A stretch of 64,000 bases of DNA from Thinopyrum elongatum (taxonomy: Eukaryota > Streptophyta > Magnoliopsida > Poales > Poaceae), in assembly GCA_011799875.1 (NCBI GenBank), contig CM022303.1, positions 274,546,904 to 274,610,903 of the forward strand, in the 5' to 3' direction. The notes below the pieces were generated by a model. The model was not told where the DNA came from. It saw only the letters and a list, made by a program, of their open reading frames with translations, and searched no databases. The translations under genes were made by a program, and so were the position numbers. Shown one piece after another: positions 21,932-33,647 of the stretch; position 1 is the first letter of the stretch; each line of letters opens with the position of its first letter.

Positions 21932-24875
21932 GCATCCCCAAGCTTAATTCTTGCTCGTCCTCGAGTAGGTAAATGATAAAAAAGATAATTTTTGATGTGG
22001 AATGCTACCTAACATAAACTTGATCATATGTCTAGTCTTGGCATGAATATTAAGACACGAGTGCTTCAAAGCAATAGTCTATAATTTGACATAAAGACAT
22101 CAATACTCAGGCATCCCAAAAAACAATCATGTCTTTCAAAATATCAACGCTAAAGAAAGCTATCCCTACAAAATCATATAGTCTTGTCATGCTCTGTCTT
22201 CTTAACACAAAGTATTTATCATGCACAACCCCGATGACAAGTCGAGCAATTGGTTCATACTTTTTAACGCACTTCAGCTTTTTCAACTCCCATGCAATAC
22301 ATGAGCGCAAGCCATGGATATAGCACTATAGGTGGAATAGAGTATGATGATAGGGGTAAATATTGAGAAGACAAAAAGGTAAGAAAGTCTCACATCAACG
22401 CGGCTAACCAACGGGCTATGGAGATGCCCATCAATTGATATCAATGCGAGGAGTAGGGATTGCCATGCAATGAATGCACTAAGAGCTATAAGTGTATGAA
22501 AGCTCAACATGAAAACTAAGTGGGTGTGCATCTAATCCTATAATGAAAATTTCCCACTAGTATATGAAAGTGACAACATATGGGGCTCTCTATATGAAAA
22601 ACATGGTGCTACTTTGAAGCACAAGTGTGGAACTAGCATGCCCCTTCTCTCTTTTTCTTTTTCTTTCTTTTTCTTTTTTTCCTTTTTTTCTCTCAATGTC
22701 CGGAGTCTCATCCCGACTTGTGGGGGAATCATAGTCTCCATCATCCTTTCCTCACTGGGACATGCTCTAATAATGAATAATGATGATCATCACACTTCTA
22801 TTTACTTATAACTCAAAAGAAATAAAAATTACAACTCGATACCTAGAACAAAGTATGACTCTATATGAATGCCTCTGGCAGTGTACCAGGATGTGCAATG
22901 ATCTAGCGTAACATGTATGAAAAATGATGAACAGTGGCTGAGCCACAACTACTATGTCAGCTATATGATCATGCAAAGCAATATGACAATGAATGCTCAA
23001 GTCATCAAAATGGAAGCGGTGGAAGTTGCATGGCAATATATCTCGGAATGGCTATGGAAAGGCCATAATAGGTAGGTATGGTGGCTGTTTTGAGGAAGAT
23101 ATAATAAGGCTTATGTGTGATAGAGCATATCATATCACGGGGTTTGGATGCACCTGCGAAGTTTGCACCACATCTCGAGGTGAGAAAGGGCAATGCACGG
23201 TACCGTAGAGGCTAGCAAATTGCGAAAAGGTAAGAGTGCGTATAATCCATGGACTCACATTAGTCATAAAGAACTCATATACTTATTGCAAAAGTTTATT
23301 AGCCCTCGAAGCAAAGTACTACTACGCATGCCCCTAGGGGGATAGATTGGTAGGAAAAGACCATCGCTCATCCCCGACCGCCACTCATAAGGAAGACCAT
23401 CAATAATAAATCATGCTCCAACTTCATAGCATAACGAGAGACTATACGTGCATGCTTCGGGAATCACAAACCTTAACACCAATATTCTTACTAACCACAA
23501 CCGTTTACTAGTACGTCCCACATATTACCATCTCTATATTGCAAAACTATTGCAAGGAATCAAACATATCATATTAAGTGATCCATAAGTTTTATGTAGG
23601 ATTTTATGACTAACCATGCAAATGACCAATTCCTGTTGACTCTCTAAATTGATATAAGTGAACATGAGAGTTTAATTCTTTCTATAAAAGACCATGCTCT
23701 AACAAATATAAGTGAAGGAAAAGAGCAATCTACAAATAATGGTTTTCTATGTGAAGAGAAACAGGCAATCCAAACTTCAAATGATATAAGTGAAGCACAT
23801 GAAGCATTCTATAAAGCCATACTCAAAAGATATAAGTGAAGTGCAATGAGCATTCTATAAATCAACCATGGACTATCTCATACCAGCATGGTGCATAAAA
23901 GAAAAAATGAAAAATAAACACAAAAGATGCTCCAAGATTCACACATATCACATGAACGAAAGGAGGATGAAAACATACCGATACTTGTTGAAGAAAGATG
24001 GGATGCCTTCCGGGGCATCCCCAAGCTTAGACGCTTGAGTCTCCTTGAATATTTACTTGGGGTGCCTTGGGCATCTCCAAGCTTGAGCTCTTGCCTCTCC
24101 TCCTTCTCCACATACCGAGACCTCCTCGATCTTTGATCACTTCATCCACACAAAACTCAACAGAAAGCTCGGTAAGATCCGTTAGTATAATAATGCAAAT
24201 CACTACTCTAAGTACTATTGCAAACCAATTCATATTTTATTTTTTCATTGTAGCTACTGTATTATAACTTTTCCATGGCTTATACCACCGATAAAAATCG
24301 ATAGTTTCATCAAAACAAGCAAAACAATGCATCAAAAAAAGAATCTGTCTTAAACAGGACAGTCTGTAGAAATCTGAACACCTACCATACTTATGTTACT
24401 CAATTTTTTTAAAAAAATTAGGAAAAAATAAAAAATTTATATATCAAGACTGTGCAAAAAGTTTCAGAAACTTTCAACATTCCGTAAAAAATGTAAAATC
24501 GCGCACTACAGCCAAAGTTTCTGTTTTGCACCGCACATACCAACAAACAATCTAATCATCCTAAAGGCAAATCTTGGCACATGATATAATACAATGGATT
24601 TTTACAAGGGGATAATTATTTTTGTGAGAAACTTCCATGAAAAATTTACATTGTTTCCATGAGCATGAACACAAGTGTTCAAGGTCGACCCTCACTTCTC
24701 CAATGCATCACCTTTCAATCGCTTCTCTTTTTGTGAAGTTTTAAGGTTCCCCTCCATATTTTTTTTGTTTTAAACTTTATAAAAGCACTCAACAGAAATA
24801 AATGACTCTCTAAAACTTCCGGGTTGTCTCCCTGGCAGCGCTTTCTTTAAAGCCATTAAGCTAGGCATAAGGTGC
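21932..24875 (-). other. Gypsy A 3' internal region, non-coding
   Basis: Begins with the purine tract complement GCATCCCCAAGCTTAATTC next to the LTR. Segments to about 23880 match element E (57100-59102) in inverse orientation, for example around 23230-23290. Repeats of ATATAAGTGAA occur at 23640-23860. A hairpin and purine-tract module lies at 23998-24108. Confidence 0.7.
24000..24021 (-). other. Conserved hairpin module of gypsy A
   Basis: GGGATGCC and GGCATCCC (24000-24007 and 24014-24021) form an 8-bp stem with a 6-base loop, followed by CCAAGCTTAG, the complement of a purine tract like that beside the LTR. Two near-identical modules lie in gypsy B (41734 and 42463). Confidence 0.65.
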
Positions 24876-26224
24876 TCAAGTAATGGATCCACCCGGATCC
24901 CAAGGTATATCAAAGCCAATTTTAATTAATAATGATTTGTCATTTAGTAGTGAGCACAAAGCAACATATATCATGCAATGATGAAGTCTAACTCTCTTCC
25001 TATGCATCGGCATGTCATACAAGAACAATTCATGCACATCAAGTAAAGGCCAATGCATAGCATAAGCAGTTTCTTGCAATTTTTTCGTGTTGGAAACATA
25101 GAGAGCCGGAGATGTAGTTCCTCTCTCATAATAATTGCAAGTAGGAGCATAAAGCACATGCATATTATATTCATCAAAATCACCATGTGCAACGATAAAA
25201 GGCAACCCATCAATGTAATCCTTAATAAGAGCAAACTTCTCCGATATAGTGTAGTTGGGAGAATTCAAAAAGATAATAGGACTGTCATGTGTGGGTGCAA
25301 TAGCAACAATTTCATTCTTAATATAAGGAACTATAGCAAGTTTATCTCCATAAGCATCATTCATATTGGCATCATGGCCACAAGCATAGCAAGCATCAAG
25401 TTCATCAAAAAGGGATATTTCAAACGAATCCATGGGATCATAGCAATTAACATAGCATTCTTCCTTCGGTAAGCACGAAGGGACATTAAACAATGTATGA
25501 GTTGAAGAGTTACTCTCATTAGAACATGGGCACGGGTAGCTAATCCGCTCTTCCTCCTTTTGTTCTTCACTCTCCTCATCATCTTTTACATCCAATGAGC
25601 TCACAGTTTCATCAATTCCTTCTTCCATAGACTCCTGCAAAATATTAGTCTCTTCTTGGACAGCGGAGACTTTCTCAATAAATACATCAATATCGGAATT
25701 GAATTTATAATTATCATAGCAATATTTAAGGATGGCAAAATTTCCAGGTCTATAAACATCATCATCAAAAGCTTCATACTTTAAAAACAAAGATTCAATT
25801 TCATAAGCACCCTTAAAAGCAACAAATTCTTCTATTCGTTCCACATCATAGTAATCATATCTACCATTAGCATAAGAAGCCAAGGATTCATTATCATTAA
25901 ATTTGCATGAAAAGGGAAGGTGTGGAGCATTCATCCTCGAGCAACCAGTAAAATCATATCTCTGGCATAAATTCCAAGCATACCAATGCAACATATGAAT
26001 TTGATCCCATAAGAGTTTCCCTTTTGTGTCAAGCGGTAATCCCTAAAGTATTCACGTTGATCCAACGTGTCTCCCATTATCAAGTTGAACGGGGTTTCCT
26101 CAGGATTATCAAAGTGGTGCATAATATCTTTCACATAACGAGCATCGAGGGTTTTAGGAGGTTCCCCATCTCCATGAGTAGCAAGTACAACTAATTTTTT
26201 TGGTGTTTCGTGTTTCATATCCAT
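24876..26224 (-). pseudogene. Gypsy A accessory ORF, acidic protein of unknown function, one frameshift
   Basis: Two overlapping frames on the minus strand (26224-25931 and 25994-24876) read as one protein of about 445 residues with a single 1-base shift near 26020, probably in a G run. The N-terminal part contains KDIMHHFDNPEETPFNL; the central part is very acidic (a run of Asp/Glu near residue 230) with Cys pairs CPCSNES and CYACGHD; the C-terminal part has YDMPMHRKRVRL. No gag, protease or polymerase motif is present. Its position just inside the primer site is that of gag, and it may have replaced gag. A shorter relative occurs in gypsy B, also ending in an MHR..RL motif. Function unknown. 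Confidence 0.6.
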
Positions 26225-26318
26225 AACTAAAGGTAGAGAACAACTTAGAACAGGAAATAAAAACTACTTAGTGATAAAGTAAACAAGCACACACGAGAAT
26301 ATTCACCCCACGCTATTG

Positions 26319-26337
26319 CTCCCCGGCAACGGTGCCA
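26319..26337 (-). other. Gypsy A primer binding site
   Basis: On the minus strand it reads TGGCACCGTTGCCGGGGAG, one base from the intact form in gypsy B, 11 bp from the right LTR (26349). It fits tRNA-Asp priming. Confidence 0.85.
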
Positions 26338-26348
26338 GAAAAAGGTCT

Positions 26349-26761
26349 TGATAACCCACAAGTATAGGGGGTCGTTTGTAGCCTTCTTCGATAAATAAGA
26401 GTGTCAAACCCAATGAGGAGCTAAAGGTAGAACAAATATTCTCTCAAGTTCTATCGACCACCGATACAACTCTACGCACACTTTAACATTTGCTTTACCT
26501 AGAACAAGTATGAAACTATTTTGCAAGAATAAAACTATGAGTACTTTCCGAGAATAAAACTACGAATAAATTGCAAGATAATAAAAGTGGATAGCTTTTG
26601 TCAAGAAGAAAGTCATTTGTCCCTGGGTAATCGATAACAAGTACCGGTAATCATTCTTGTAATTTTATATGAGGGAGAGGCATGGGCTAACATACTTTCT
26701 CTACTTGGATCATATGCACTTATGATTGGAACTCTAGCAAGCATCCGCAACTACTAAAGAT
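26349..26761 (-). repeat. Gypsy A 5' LTR, end part (left of copia)
   Basis: The first 413 bp (plus-strand order) of the right LTR, ending in the AAGAT target copy of the copia element. It continues at 35380-36459 for a total of 1,493 bp. Confidence 0.92.
26757..26761. repeat. Copia target-site duplication, left (AAGAT)
   Basis: AAGAT borders the LTR start at 26762 and recurs at 35375-35379. The uninterrupted gypsy A LTR at 20834-20860 has a single AAGAT at this place, confirming the insertion. Confidence 0.95.
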
Positions 26762-28488
26762 TGAAGGAAATATGCCCTAGAGGCAATAATAAAGTTATTA
26801 TTTTATTTCCTTATGTCATGATAAATGTTTATTATTCATGCTAGAATTGTATTAACCGGAAACTTGATACATGTGTGAATACATAGACAAAATAGAGTGT
26901 CACTAGTATGCCTCTACTTGACTAGCTCGTTAATCAAAGATGGTTATGTTTCCTAACCATAGACATGAGTTGTCATTTGATTAACGGGATCACATCATTA
27001 GGAGAATGATGTGATTGACTTGACCCATTCCGTTAGCTTAGCACTTGATCGTTTAGTATGTTGCTATTGCTTTCTTCATGACTTATACATGTTCCTATGA
27101 CTATGAGATTATGCAACTCCCGTTTACCGGAGGAACACTTTGTGTGCTACCAAACGTCACAACGTAACTGGGTGATTATAAAGGTGCTCTACAGGTGTCT
27201 CCGAAGGTACTTGTTGAGTTGGCGTATTTCGAGATTAGGATTTGTCACTCCGATTGTCGGAGAGGTATCTCTGGGCCCACTCGGTAATGCACATCACTAT
27301 AAGCCTTGTAAGCATTGTAACTAATGAGTTAGTTGCGGGATGATGTATTACGGAATGAGTAAAGAGACTTGCCGGTAACGAGATTGAACTAGGCATTGAG
27401 ATACCGACGATCGAATCTCGGGCAAGTAACATACCGATGACAAAGGGAACAACGTATGTTGTTATGCGGTTTGACCGATAAAGATCTTCGTAGAATATGT
27501 GGGAGCCAATATGAGCATCCAGGTTCCGCTATTGGTTATTGACCGGAGACGTGTCTCGGTCATGTCTACATAGTTCTCGAACCCGTAGGGTCCGCACGCT
27601 TAAAGTTCGGTGACGATCGGTATTATGAGTTTATGTGATTTGATGACCGAAGTTTGTTCGGAGTCTCGGATGAGATAGGGGACATGACGAGGAGTCTCGA
27701 AATGGTCGAGAGGTAAAGATCGATATATTGGAAGGCTATATTCAGACATCGGAAAGGTTCCGAGTGATTCGGGTATTTTTCGGAGTACCGGAGAGTTACG
27801 GGAATTCGTATTGGGCCTTAATGGGCCATACGGGAAAGGAGAGAAAGGCCTCAAGGGTGGTTGCGCCCCTTCCCCATGGAATGGTCCAAATTGGACTAGG
27901 GAAAGGGGGCGCCCCCTTCCTTCCTTCTCCTTCTCCCTTCCCCTTTTCCTATTCCATGTGGGAGGTGGAATCCTACTAGGACTAGGGAGTCCTAGTAGGA
28001 CTCCACACCTTGGGCGCGCCCTGTGAGGGCCGGCCTCCTCCTCCCTCCATCCTTTATATACGTGGCTAGGGGGCACCCCATAGACACAACAATTGATCAT
28101 TGATCTCTTAGCCGTGTGCGGTGCCCCCCTCCACCATAATCCACCTCGATCATATCGTAGCGGTGCTTAGGCGAAGCCCTGCGTCGGTAGCATCATCATC
28201 ACCGTCACCACGCCGTCGTGCTGACGAAACTCTCCTGTGAAGCTTTGCTGGATCAGAGCTCACGGGACATCATCGAGTTGAACGTGTGCTGAACTCGGAG
28301 GTGCCGTGCGTTCGGTACTTGGATCGGTCGGATCGTGAAGACGTACAACTACATCAACCGCGTTGTGCTAACGCTTTCGCTTTCGGTCTACGAGGGTACA
28401 TGGACACACTCTCCCCTCTTGTTGCTATGCATCACCATGATACTGTGTGTGCGTAGGAAATTTTTTGAAATTACTACGTTCCCCAACA
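26762..28488 (+). repeat. Copia 5' LTR
   Basis: Starts TGAAGGAAATATGCCCTAGA and ends CCCCAACA. A TATATA element lies at about 28055, in the expected place for the retrotransposon promoter, just upstream of the CACACAA-like start region. The inner start TGAAGG does not mirror the end CCAACA (complement TGTTGG). Confidence 0.95.
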
Positions 28489-28489
28489 G

Positions 28490-28502
28490 TGGCATCCGAG
28501 CC
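28490..28502 (+). other. Copia primer binding site
   Basis: TGGCATCCGAGCC lies 1 bp after the LTR, a one- or two-base variant of the initiator-methionine tRNA complement TGGTATCAGAGC. Confidence 0.85.
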
Positions 28503-29749
28503 TGGTTTTATGCGTAGATGTTATATGCACGAGTAGAACACAAGTGAGTTGTGGGCGATACAAGTCATACTGCTTACAAGCATGTCACACTTTGGTTCAG
28601 CGGTATTGTTGGATGAAGCGGCCCGGACCGACATTACGCGTACGCTTACGCGAGACTGGTTTTACCGCCGTGCTTTGCACACAGGTGACTAGCGGGTGTC
28701 AGTTTCTCCAACTTTAGTTGAACCGAGTGTGGCTACGCCCGGTCCTTGTGAAGGTTAAAATAGCACTAACTTGACGAACTATCGTTGTGGTTTTGATGTG
28801 TAGGTAAGAACGGTTCTTGCTCAGCCCGTAGCAGCCACGTAAAACTTGCAACAACAAAGTAGAGGACGTCTAACTTGTTTTTGCAGGGCATGTTGTGATG
28901 TAATATGGTCAAGACATGATGCTATATTTTATTGTATGAGATGATCATGTTTTGTAACTGAGTTATCGGCAACTGGCAGGAGCCATACGGTTGTCGCTTT
29001 ATTGTATGCAATGCAATCGCCCTGTAATTGCTTTACTTTATCACTAAGCGGTAGCGATAGTCGTAGAAGCAATAGTTGGCGAGACGACAACGATGCTACG
29101 ATGGAGATCAAGGTGTCGCGCCAGTAACGATGGTGATCATGACGGTGCTTCGGAGATGGAGATCACAAGCACAAAGATGATGATGGCATATCATATCACT
29201 TATATTGATTGCATGTGATGTTTATCCTTTATGCATCTTATTTTGCTTTGTTTGACGGTAGCATTATAAGATGATCTCTCACTAAATTTCAAGGTAAAAG
29301 TGTTCTCCCTGAGTATGCACCGTTGCCAAAGTTCGTCGTGGCGAGACACCATGTGATGATCGGGTGTGATAAGCTCAATGTTCATCTACAATGGGTGCAA
29401 GCCAGTTTTGCACACGCAGAATACTCGGGTTAAACTTGACGAGCCTAGCATATGCAGATATGGCCTCGGAACACTGAGACCGAAAGGTCGAGCATGAATC
29501 ATATAGTAGATATGATCAACATAGTGATGTTCACCATTGAAAACTACTCCATTTCACGTGATGATCGGTTATGGTTTAGTTGATTTGGATCACATGATCA
29601 CTTAGATGATTAGAGAGATGTCTATCTAAGTGGGAGTTCTTGAGTAATATGATTAATTGAACTTTAATTTATCATGAACTTAGTCCTGGTAGTATTTGCA
29701 AATTATGTTGTAGATCAATAGCTCGCGTATAGCTCCCCTGTTTTATTTT
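28503..29749 (+). other. Copia untranslated leader
   Basis: About 1.2 kb between primer site and the first gag-like reading. Long leaders are usual in this group. No conserved coding frame; a repeated GATGATCGGGTGTGAT-like motif is visible at 29350 and 29560. Confidence 0.7.
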
Positions 29750-30780
29750 TGATATGTTCCTAGAGAAAACTAAGTTGAAAGATGATAGTAGCAATGATGC
29801 GGACTGGTTCCGTGATCTGAGGATTATCCTCATTGCTGCACAGTAGAATTATGTCCTTGATGCACCGCTAGGTGACAGACCTATTGCAGGAGCAGCTGCA
29901 AATGTTATGAACATTTAGCAAGCTCGATGTGATGACTACTTGATAGTTTAGTGCACCATGATTTACGGCTTAGAATCGGGACTTCAAAAATGTTTTGAAC
30001 GCCACGGAGCATATGAGATGTTCCAAAGAGATGAAATTGGTATTTCAGACTCATGCCCATGTCGAGAGGTATGAGACCTCTGACAAGTACTTTGCCTACA
30101 AGATGGAGGAGAATAGCTCAATCAGTGAGCATGTGCTCAGAATGTCTGAGTACTACAGTTGCTTGAATCAAGTGGGAGTTGATCTTCCGGATAAGATAGT
30201 GATTGACAGAATTCTCTAGTCACTATCACCAATTACTGGAACTTCGTGATGAACTATAATATGCAAGGGATGACAAAAACGATTCCCGAGCTCTTTGTGA
30301 TGCTGAAATCAATGAAGGTAGAAATCAAGAAAGAGCATCAAGTGTTGATGGTTAACAAGACCACTAGTTTCAAGAAAAAGGCAAAGGAAAGAAGGGGAAC
30401 TTCAAGAAGAATAGCAAGCAAGTTGCTACTCCCGGGAAGAAGCCCAAGTCTGGACCTAAGCCTGAAACTGAGTGCTTCTACTGCAAAGGGGCTGGTCAAT
30501 GGAAGTGGAACTGCCCCAAGTATTTGGCGGATAAGAAGGATGGCAAAGTGAACAAAAGTATATTTGATATACATGTTATTGATGTGTATTTTACTAGTGT
30601 TCATAGTAGCCCCTGGGTATTTGATACTGGTTCAGTTGCTAACATTAGTAACTCAAAACAGGAGTTGCAAAATGAACAGAGACTAGTTAATGACGAGGTG
30701 ACGATGTGTGTTGGAAGTGATTCCAAGGTTGATAAGATCACCATCGCACACTCCCTCTATTTTCGGGATTAGTGTTGAAC
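29750..30780 (+). pseudogene. Copia gag and protease, broken
   Basis: Gag-like reading starts near 29750 and has several stops before 30000. A 75-codon gag segment (29995-30219) and a nucleocapsid knuckle near 30475-30515 are visible: CFYCKGAGQWKWNC, where the His of the C-x2-C-x4-H-x4-C pattern is Gln, so zinc binding would fail. The protease active site reads FDTGSVANISNS near 30620. Multiple frame changes separate these parts. Confidence 0.82.
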
Positions 30781-30782
30781 CT

Positions 30783-30902
30783 AAATAAATGTTATTTGGT
30801 GTTTGCGTTGAGCATGAATATGATTGGATCATGTTTATTGCAAAATAAATGTTATTTGGTGTTTGTGTTGAGCATGAATATGATTTGATCATGTTTATTG
30901 CA
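30783..30902 (+). repeat. 60-bp tandem duplication inside the copia polyprotein region
   Basis: Positions 30783-30842 and 30843-30902 are two copies of one 60-bp unit differing at only a few bases (for example 30806 and 30826). The unit is in phase but the region already carries stops. Confidence 0.9.
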
Positions 30903-32040
30903 ATACGGTTATTCATTTAAGTTAGAGAATAATTGTTGTTCTGTTTACATGAATAAAACCTTCTATGGTCATACACCCAATGAAAATGGTTTGTTAGATC
31001 TCGATCGTAGTGATACACATATTCATAATATTGAAGCCAAAAGATGCAAAGTTAATAATGATAGTGCACCTTGTTTGTGGCACTGCCGTTTAGGTCATAT
31101 TGGTGTAAAGCGCATGAAGAAACTCCATGCTGATGGGATTTTGGAATCACTTGATAATGAATCACTTGATACTTGTGAACCATGCCTCATGGGCAAGATG
31201 ACTAAAACGCCGTTCTCCGGAAGAATGGAGCGAGCAACAGATTTGTTGGAAATCATACATATTGATGTATGTGCTCCAATGAATATTGAGGCTCGCAGCG
31301 GGTATCATTATTTTCTCACCTTCACAGATGATTTGAGCAGATATGGGTATATCTACTTGATGAAACATAAGTCTGAAACAATTGAAAAGTTCAAAGAATT
31401 TCAGAGTGAAGTGGAAAATCATCGTAACAAGAAAATAAAGTATCTACGATCTGATCGTGGAGGAGAATATTTGAGTTACGAGTTTGGTCTTCATTTGAAA
31501 TAATGCGGAATAGTTTCGCAACTCACGCCACCTGGAACACCACAGCGTAATGGTGTGTCCGAACATCGTAACCGTACTTTATTAGATATGGTACAATCTA
31601 TGATGTCTCTTACCGATTTACCACTATCGTTTTGGGGTTATGCATTAGAGACAGCTGCATTCACGTTAAATAGGGCACCATCTAAATCCGTTGAGACGAC
31701 ACCGTATGAACTGTGGTTTGGCAAGAAACCAAAGTTGTCATTTCTTAAAGTTTGGGGTTGCGATACTTATGTGAAAAAGTTTCATCCTGATAAGCTCAAA
31801 CCCAAATCGGAGAAATGTATCTTCATAGGATACCCAAAGGAGACAGTTGGGTACACCTTCTATCACAGATCCGAAGGCAAGACATTCGTTGCTAAGAATG
31901 GATCCTTTCTAGAGAAGGAGTTTCTCTCGAAAGAAGTGAGTGGGAGGAAAGTAGAACTTGATGAGGTAACTGTACCTGCTCCCTTATTGGAAAGTAAGTT
32001 CATCACAGAAATCTGTTCCTATGACTCCTACACCAATTAG
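30898..32040 (+). pseudogene. Copia integrase, broken by one stop
   Basis: The GAG-pre-integrase zinc finger (LWHCRLGHIGVKRM...CEPCLMGKM), catalytic Asp in HIDVCAP and Asp in LRSDRGGEY are read in one frame to a stop at 31501-31503. The third catalytic residue lies in NGVSEHRNRTLLDM in the segment 31555-32040, with the conserved WGCDTYV and GYPKETVGY blocks after it. The integrase would insert the cDNA. The TAA between the second Asp and Glu disables it. Confidence 0.9.
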
Positions 32041-33480
32041 TGAGGAAGCTAATGATGATGATCATGTAACTTTAGATCAAGTTACAACCGAACCTCGTAG
32101 GTCAACCAGAGTAAGATCCGCACTAGAGTGGTACGGTAATCCTGTTCTGGAGGTCATGTTACTTAACCATGACGAACCTACGAACTATGAGGAAGCGATG
32201 ATGAGCCCAGATTCCGCAAAATGGCTTGAGGCCATGAAATCTGAGATGGGATCCATGTATGAGAACAAAGTATGGACTTTGATTGACTTGCCCGATGATT
32301 GGTGAGCCATTGAGATTAAATGGATCATCAAGAGGAAGACGGACGCTCATAGTAGTGTTACTATCTACAAAGCTGGAATTGTCGCAAAAAGGTTTTTGAC
32401 AAGTTCAAGGTGTTGACTACGATGAGAGTTTCTCACTCGTATCTATGCTTAAGTCTGTCCGAATCATGTTAGCAATTGCCGCATTTTATGAAATCTGGCA
32501 AATGGATAAACAAAACTGCATTCCTTAATGGATTTATTAAACAAGAGTTGTATATGATGCAACAAGAAGGTTTTGTCAATCCTAAAGGTGCTAACAAAAT
32601 ATGCAAGCTCCAGCAATCCATCTATGGACTGGTGCAAGCATCTCGGAGTTGGAATATACGCTTTGATAAATTGATCAAAGCATATAGTTTTATACAGACT
32701 TGCGGTGAAGCCTGTATTTACAAGAAAGTGAGTGGGAGCACTACAACCTTTCTGATAAGTATATGTGAATGACATATTGTTGATCGGAAATAATGTAGAA
32801 TTATTCTGCAAAGCATAAAGGAGTGTTTGAAAGGAGTTTTTCAAAGAAAGACCTTGGTGAAGCTGCTTACATATTGAGCATCAAGATCTATAGAGATAGA
32901 TCAAGATGCTTGATAAGTTTTTTTCAATGAGTACATACCTTGACAAGATTTTGAAGTAGTTCAAAATGGAACAGTCAAAGAAAGAGTTCTTGCCTGTGTT
33001 ACAAGGTGTGAAATTGAGTAAGACTCAAAGCCCGACCACGGCAGAAGATAGAAAGAGAATGAAAGTCATTCCCTATGCCTCAGCCATAGGTTCTATAAAG
33101 TATGCCATGCTGTGTACTAGATCTATTGTATACCCTACACTAATTTTGGCAAGGGAGTACAATAGTGATCTAGGAGTAGATCACTGAACAGCGGTCAAAA
33201 TTATCCTTAGTGGAATAAGGATATGTTTCTCGATTATGGAGGTGACAAAAGGTTCGTCGTAAAGGGTTACGTCGATACAAGTTTTGGCACTGATCCAGAT
33301 GACTCTAAGTCTTAATCTGGATACATATTGAAAGTGGGAGCAATTAGCTAAAGTAGCTCCGTGCAGAGCATTGTAGACATAGAAATTTGCAAAATACCTA
33401 CGGATCTGAATGTGGCAGACCCGTTGACTAAACTTCTCTCACAAGCAAAACTTGATCACACCTTAGTACTCTTTGGGTGT
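32041..33480 (+). pseudogene. Copia reverse transcriptase and RNase H, heavily broken
   Basis: Recognisable pieces include NYEEAMMSPDSAKWLEAMKSE with KVWTLIDLP (entry to the RT domain, 32180-32300), GFVNPKGANKICKLQQSIYG (about 32570-32640) and a VNDILLIG-like version of the YVDD active site near 32765. RNase H remnants (GYVDTSFGTD, then NVADPLTK) lie at 33260-33430. Stops and shifts occur every 100-300 bp, the most decayed part of the element. Confidence 0.85.
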
Positions 33481-33635
33481 TAAACACATGGTGATGTGAA
33501 CTAGATTATTGACTCTAGTAAACCCTTTGAGTGTTGGTCACATAGCAATGTGAACTATGGGTGTTAATCACATGGTGATGTGAACTATTGGTGTTAAATC
33601 ACATGGCGATGTGAACTAGATTATTGACTCTAGTG
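33478..33635 (+). repeat. Short repeats before the copia purine tract
   Basis: A unit around CACATGGTGATGTGAACTA with GGTGTTAA recurs four times with 30-70 bp spacing, and GATTATTGACTCTAGT twice. It lies just upstream of the 3' LTR. Confidence 0.85.
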
Positions 33636-33636
33636 C

Positions 33637-33646
33637 AAGTGGGAGA
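33637..33646 (+). other. Copia polypurine tract
   Basis: AAGTGGGAGA ends 1 bp before the 3' LTR start, the plus-strand primer position. Confidence 0.85.
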
Positions 33647-33647
33647 C

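Noticed and set aside
27097..28100. Open frames within the copia LTRs (repeated at 33983-34986)
   Set aside because: They lie in LTR sequence present twice, have no domain, and are incidental.
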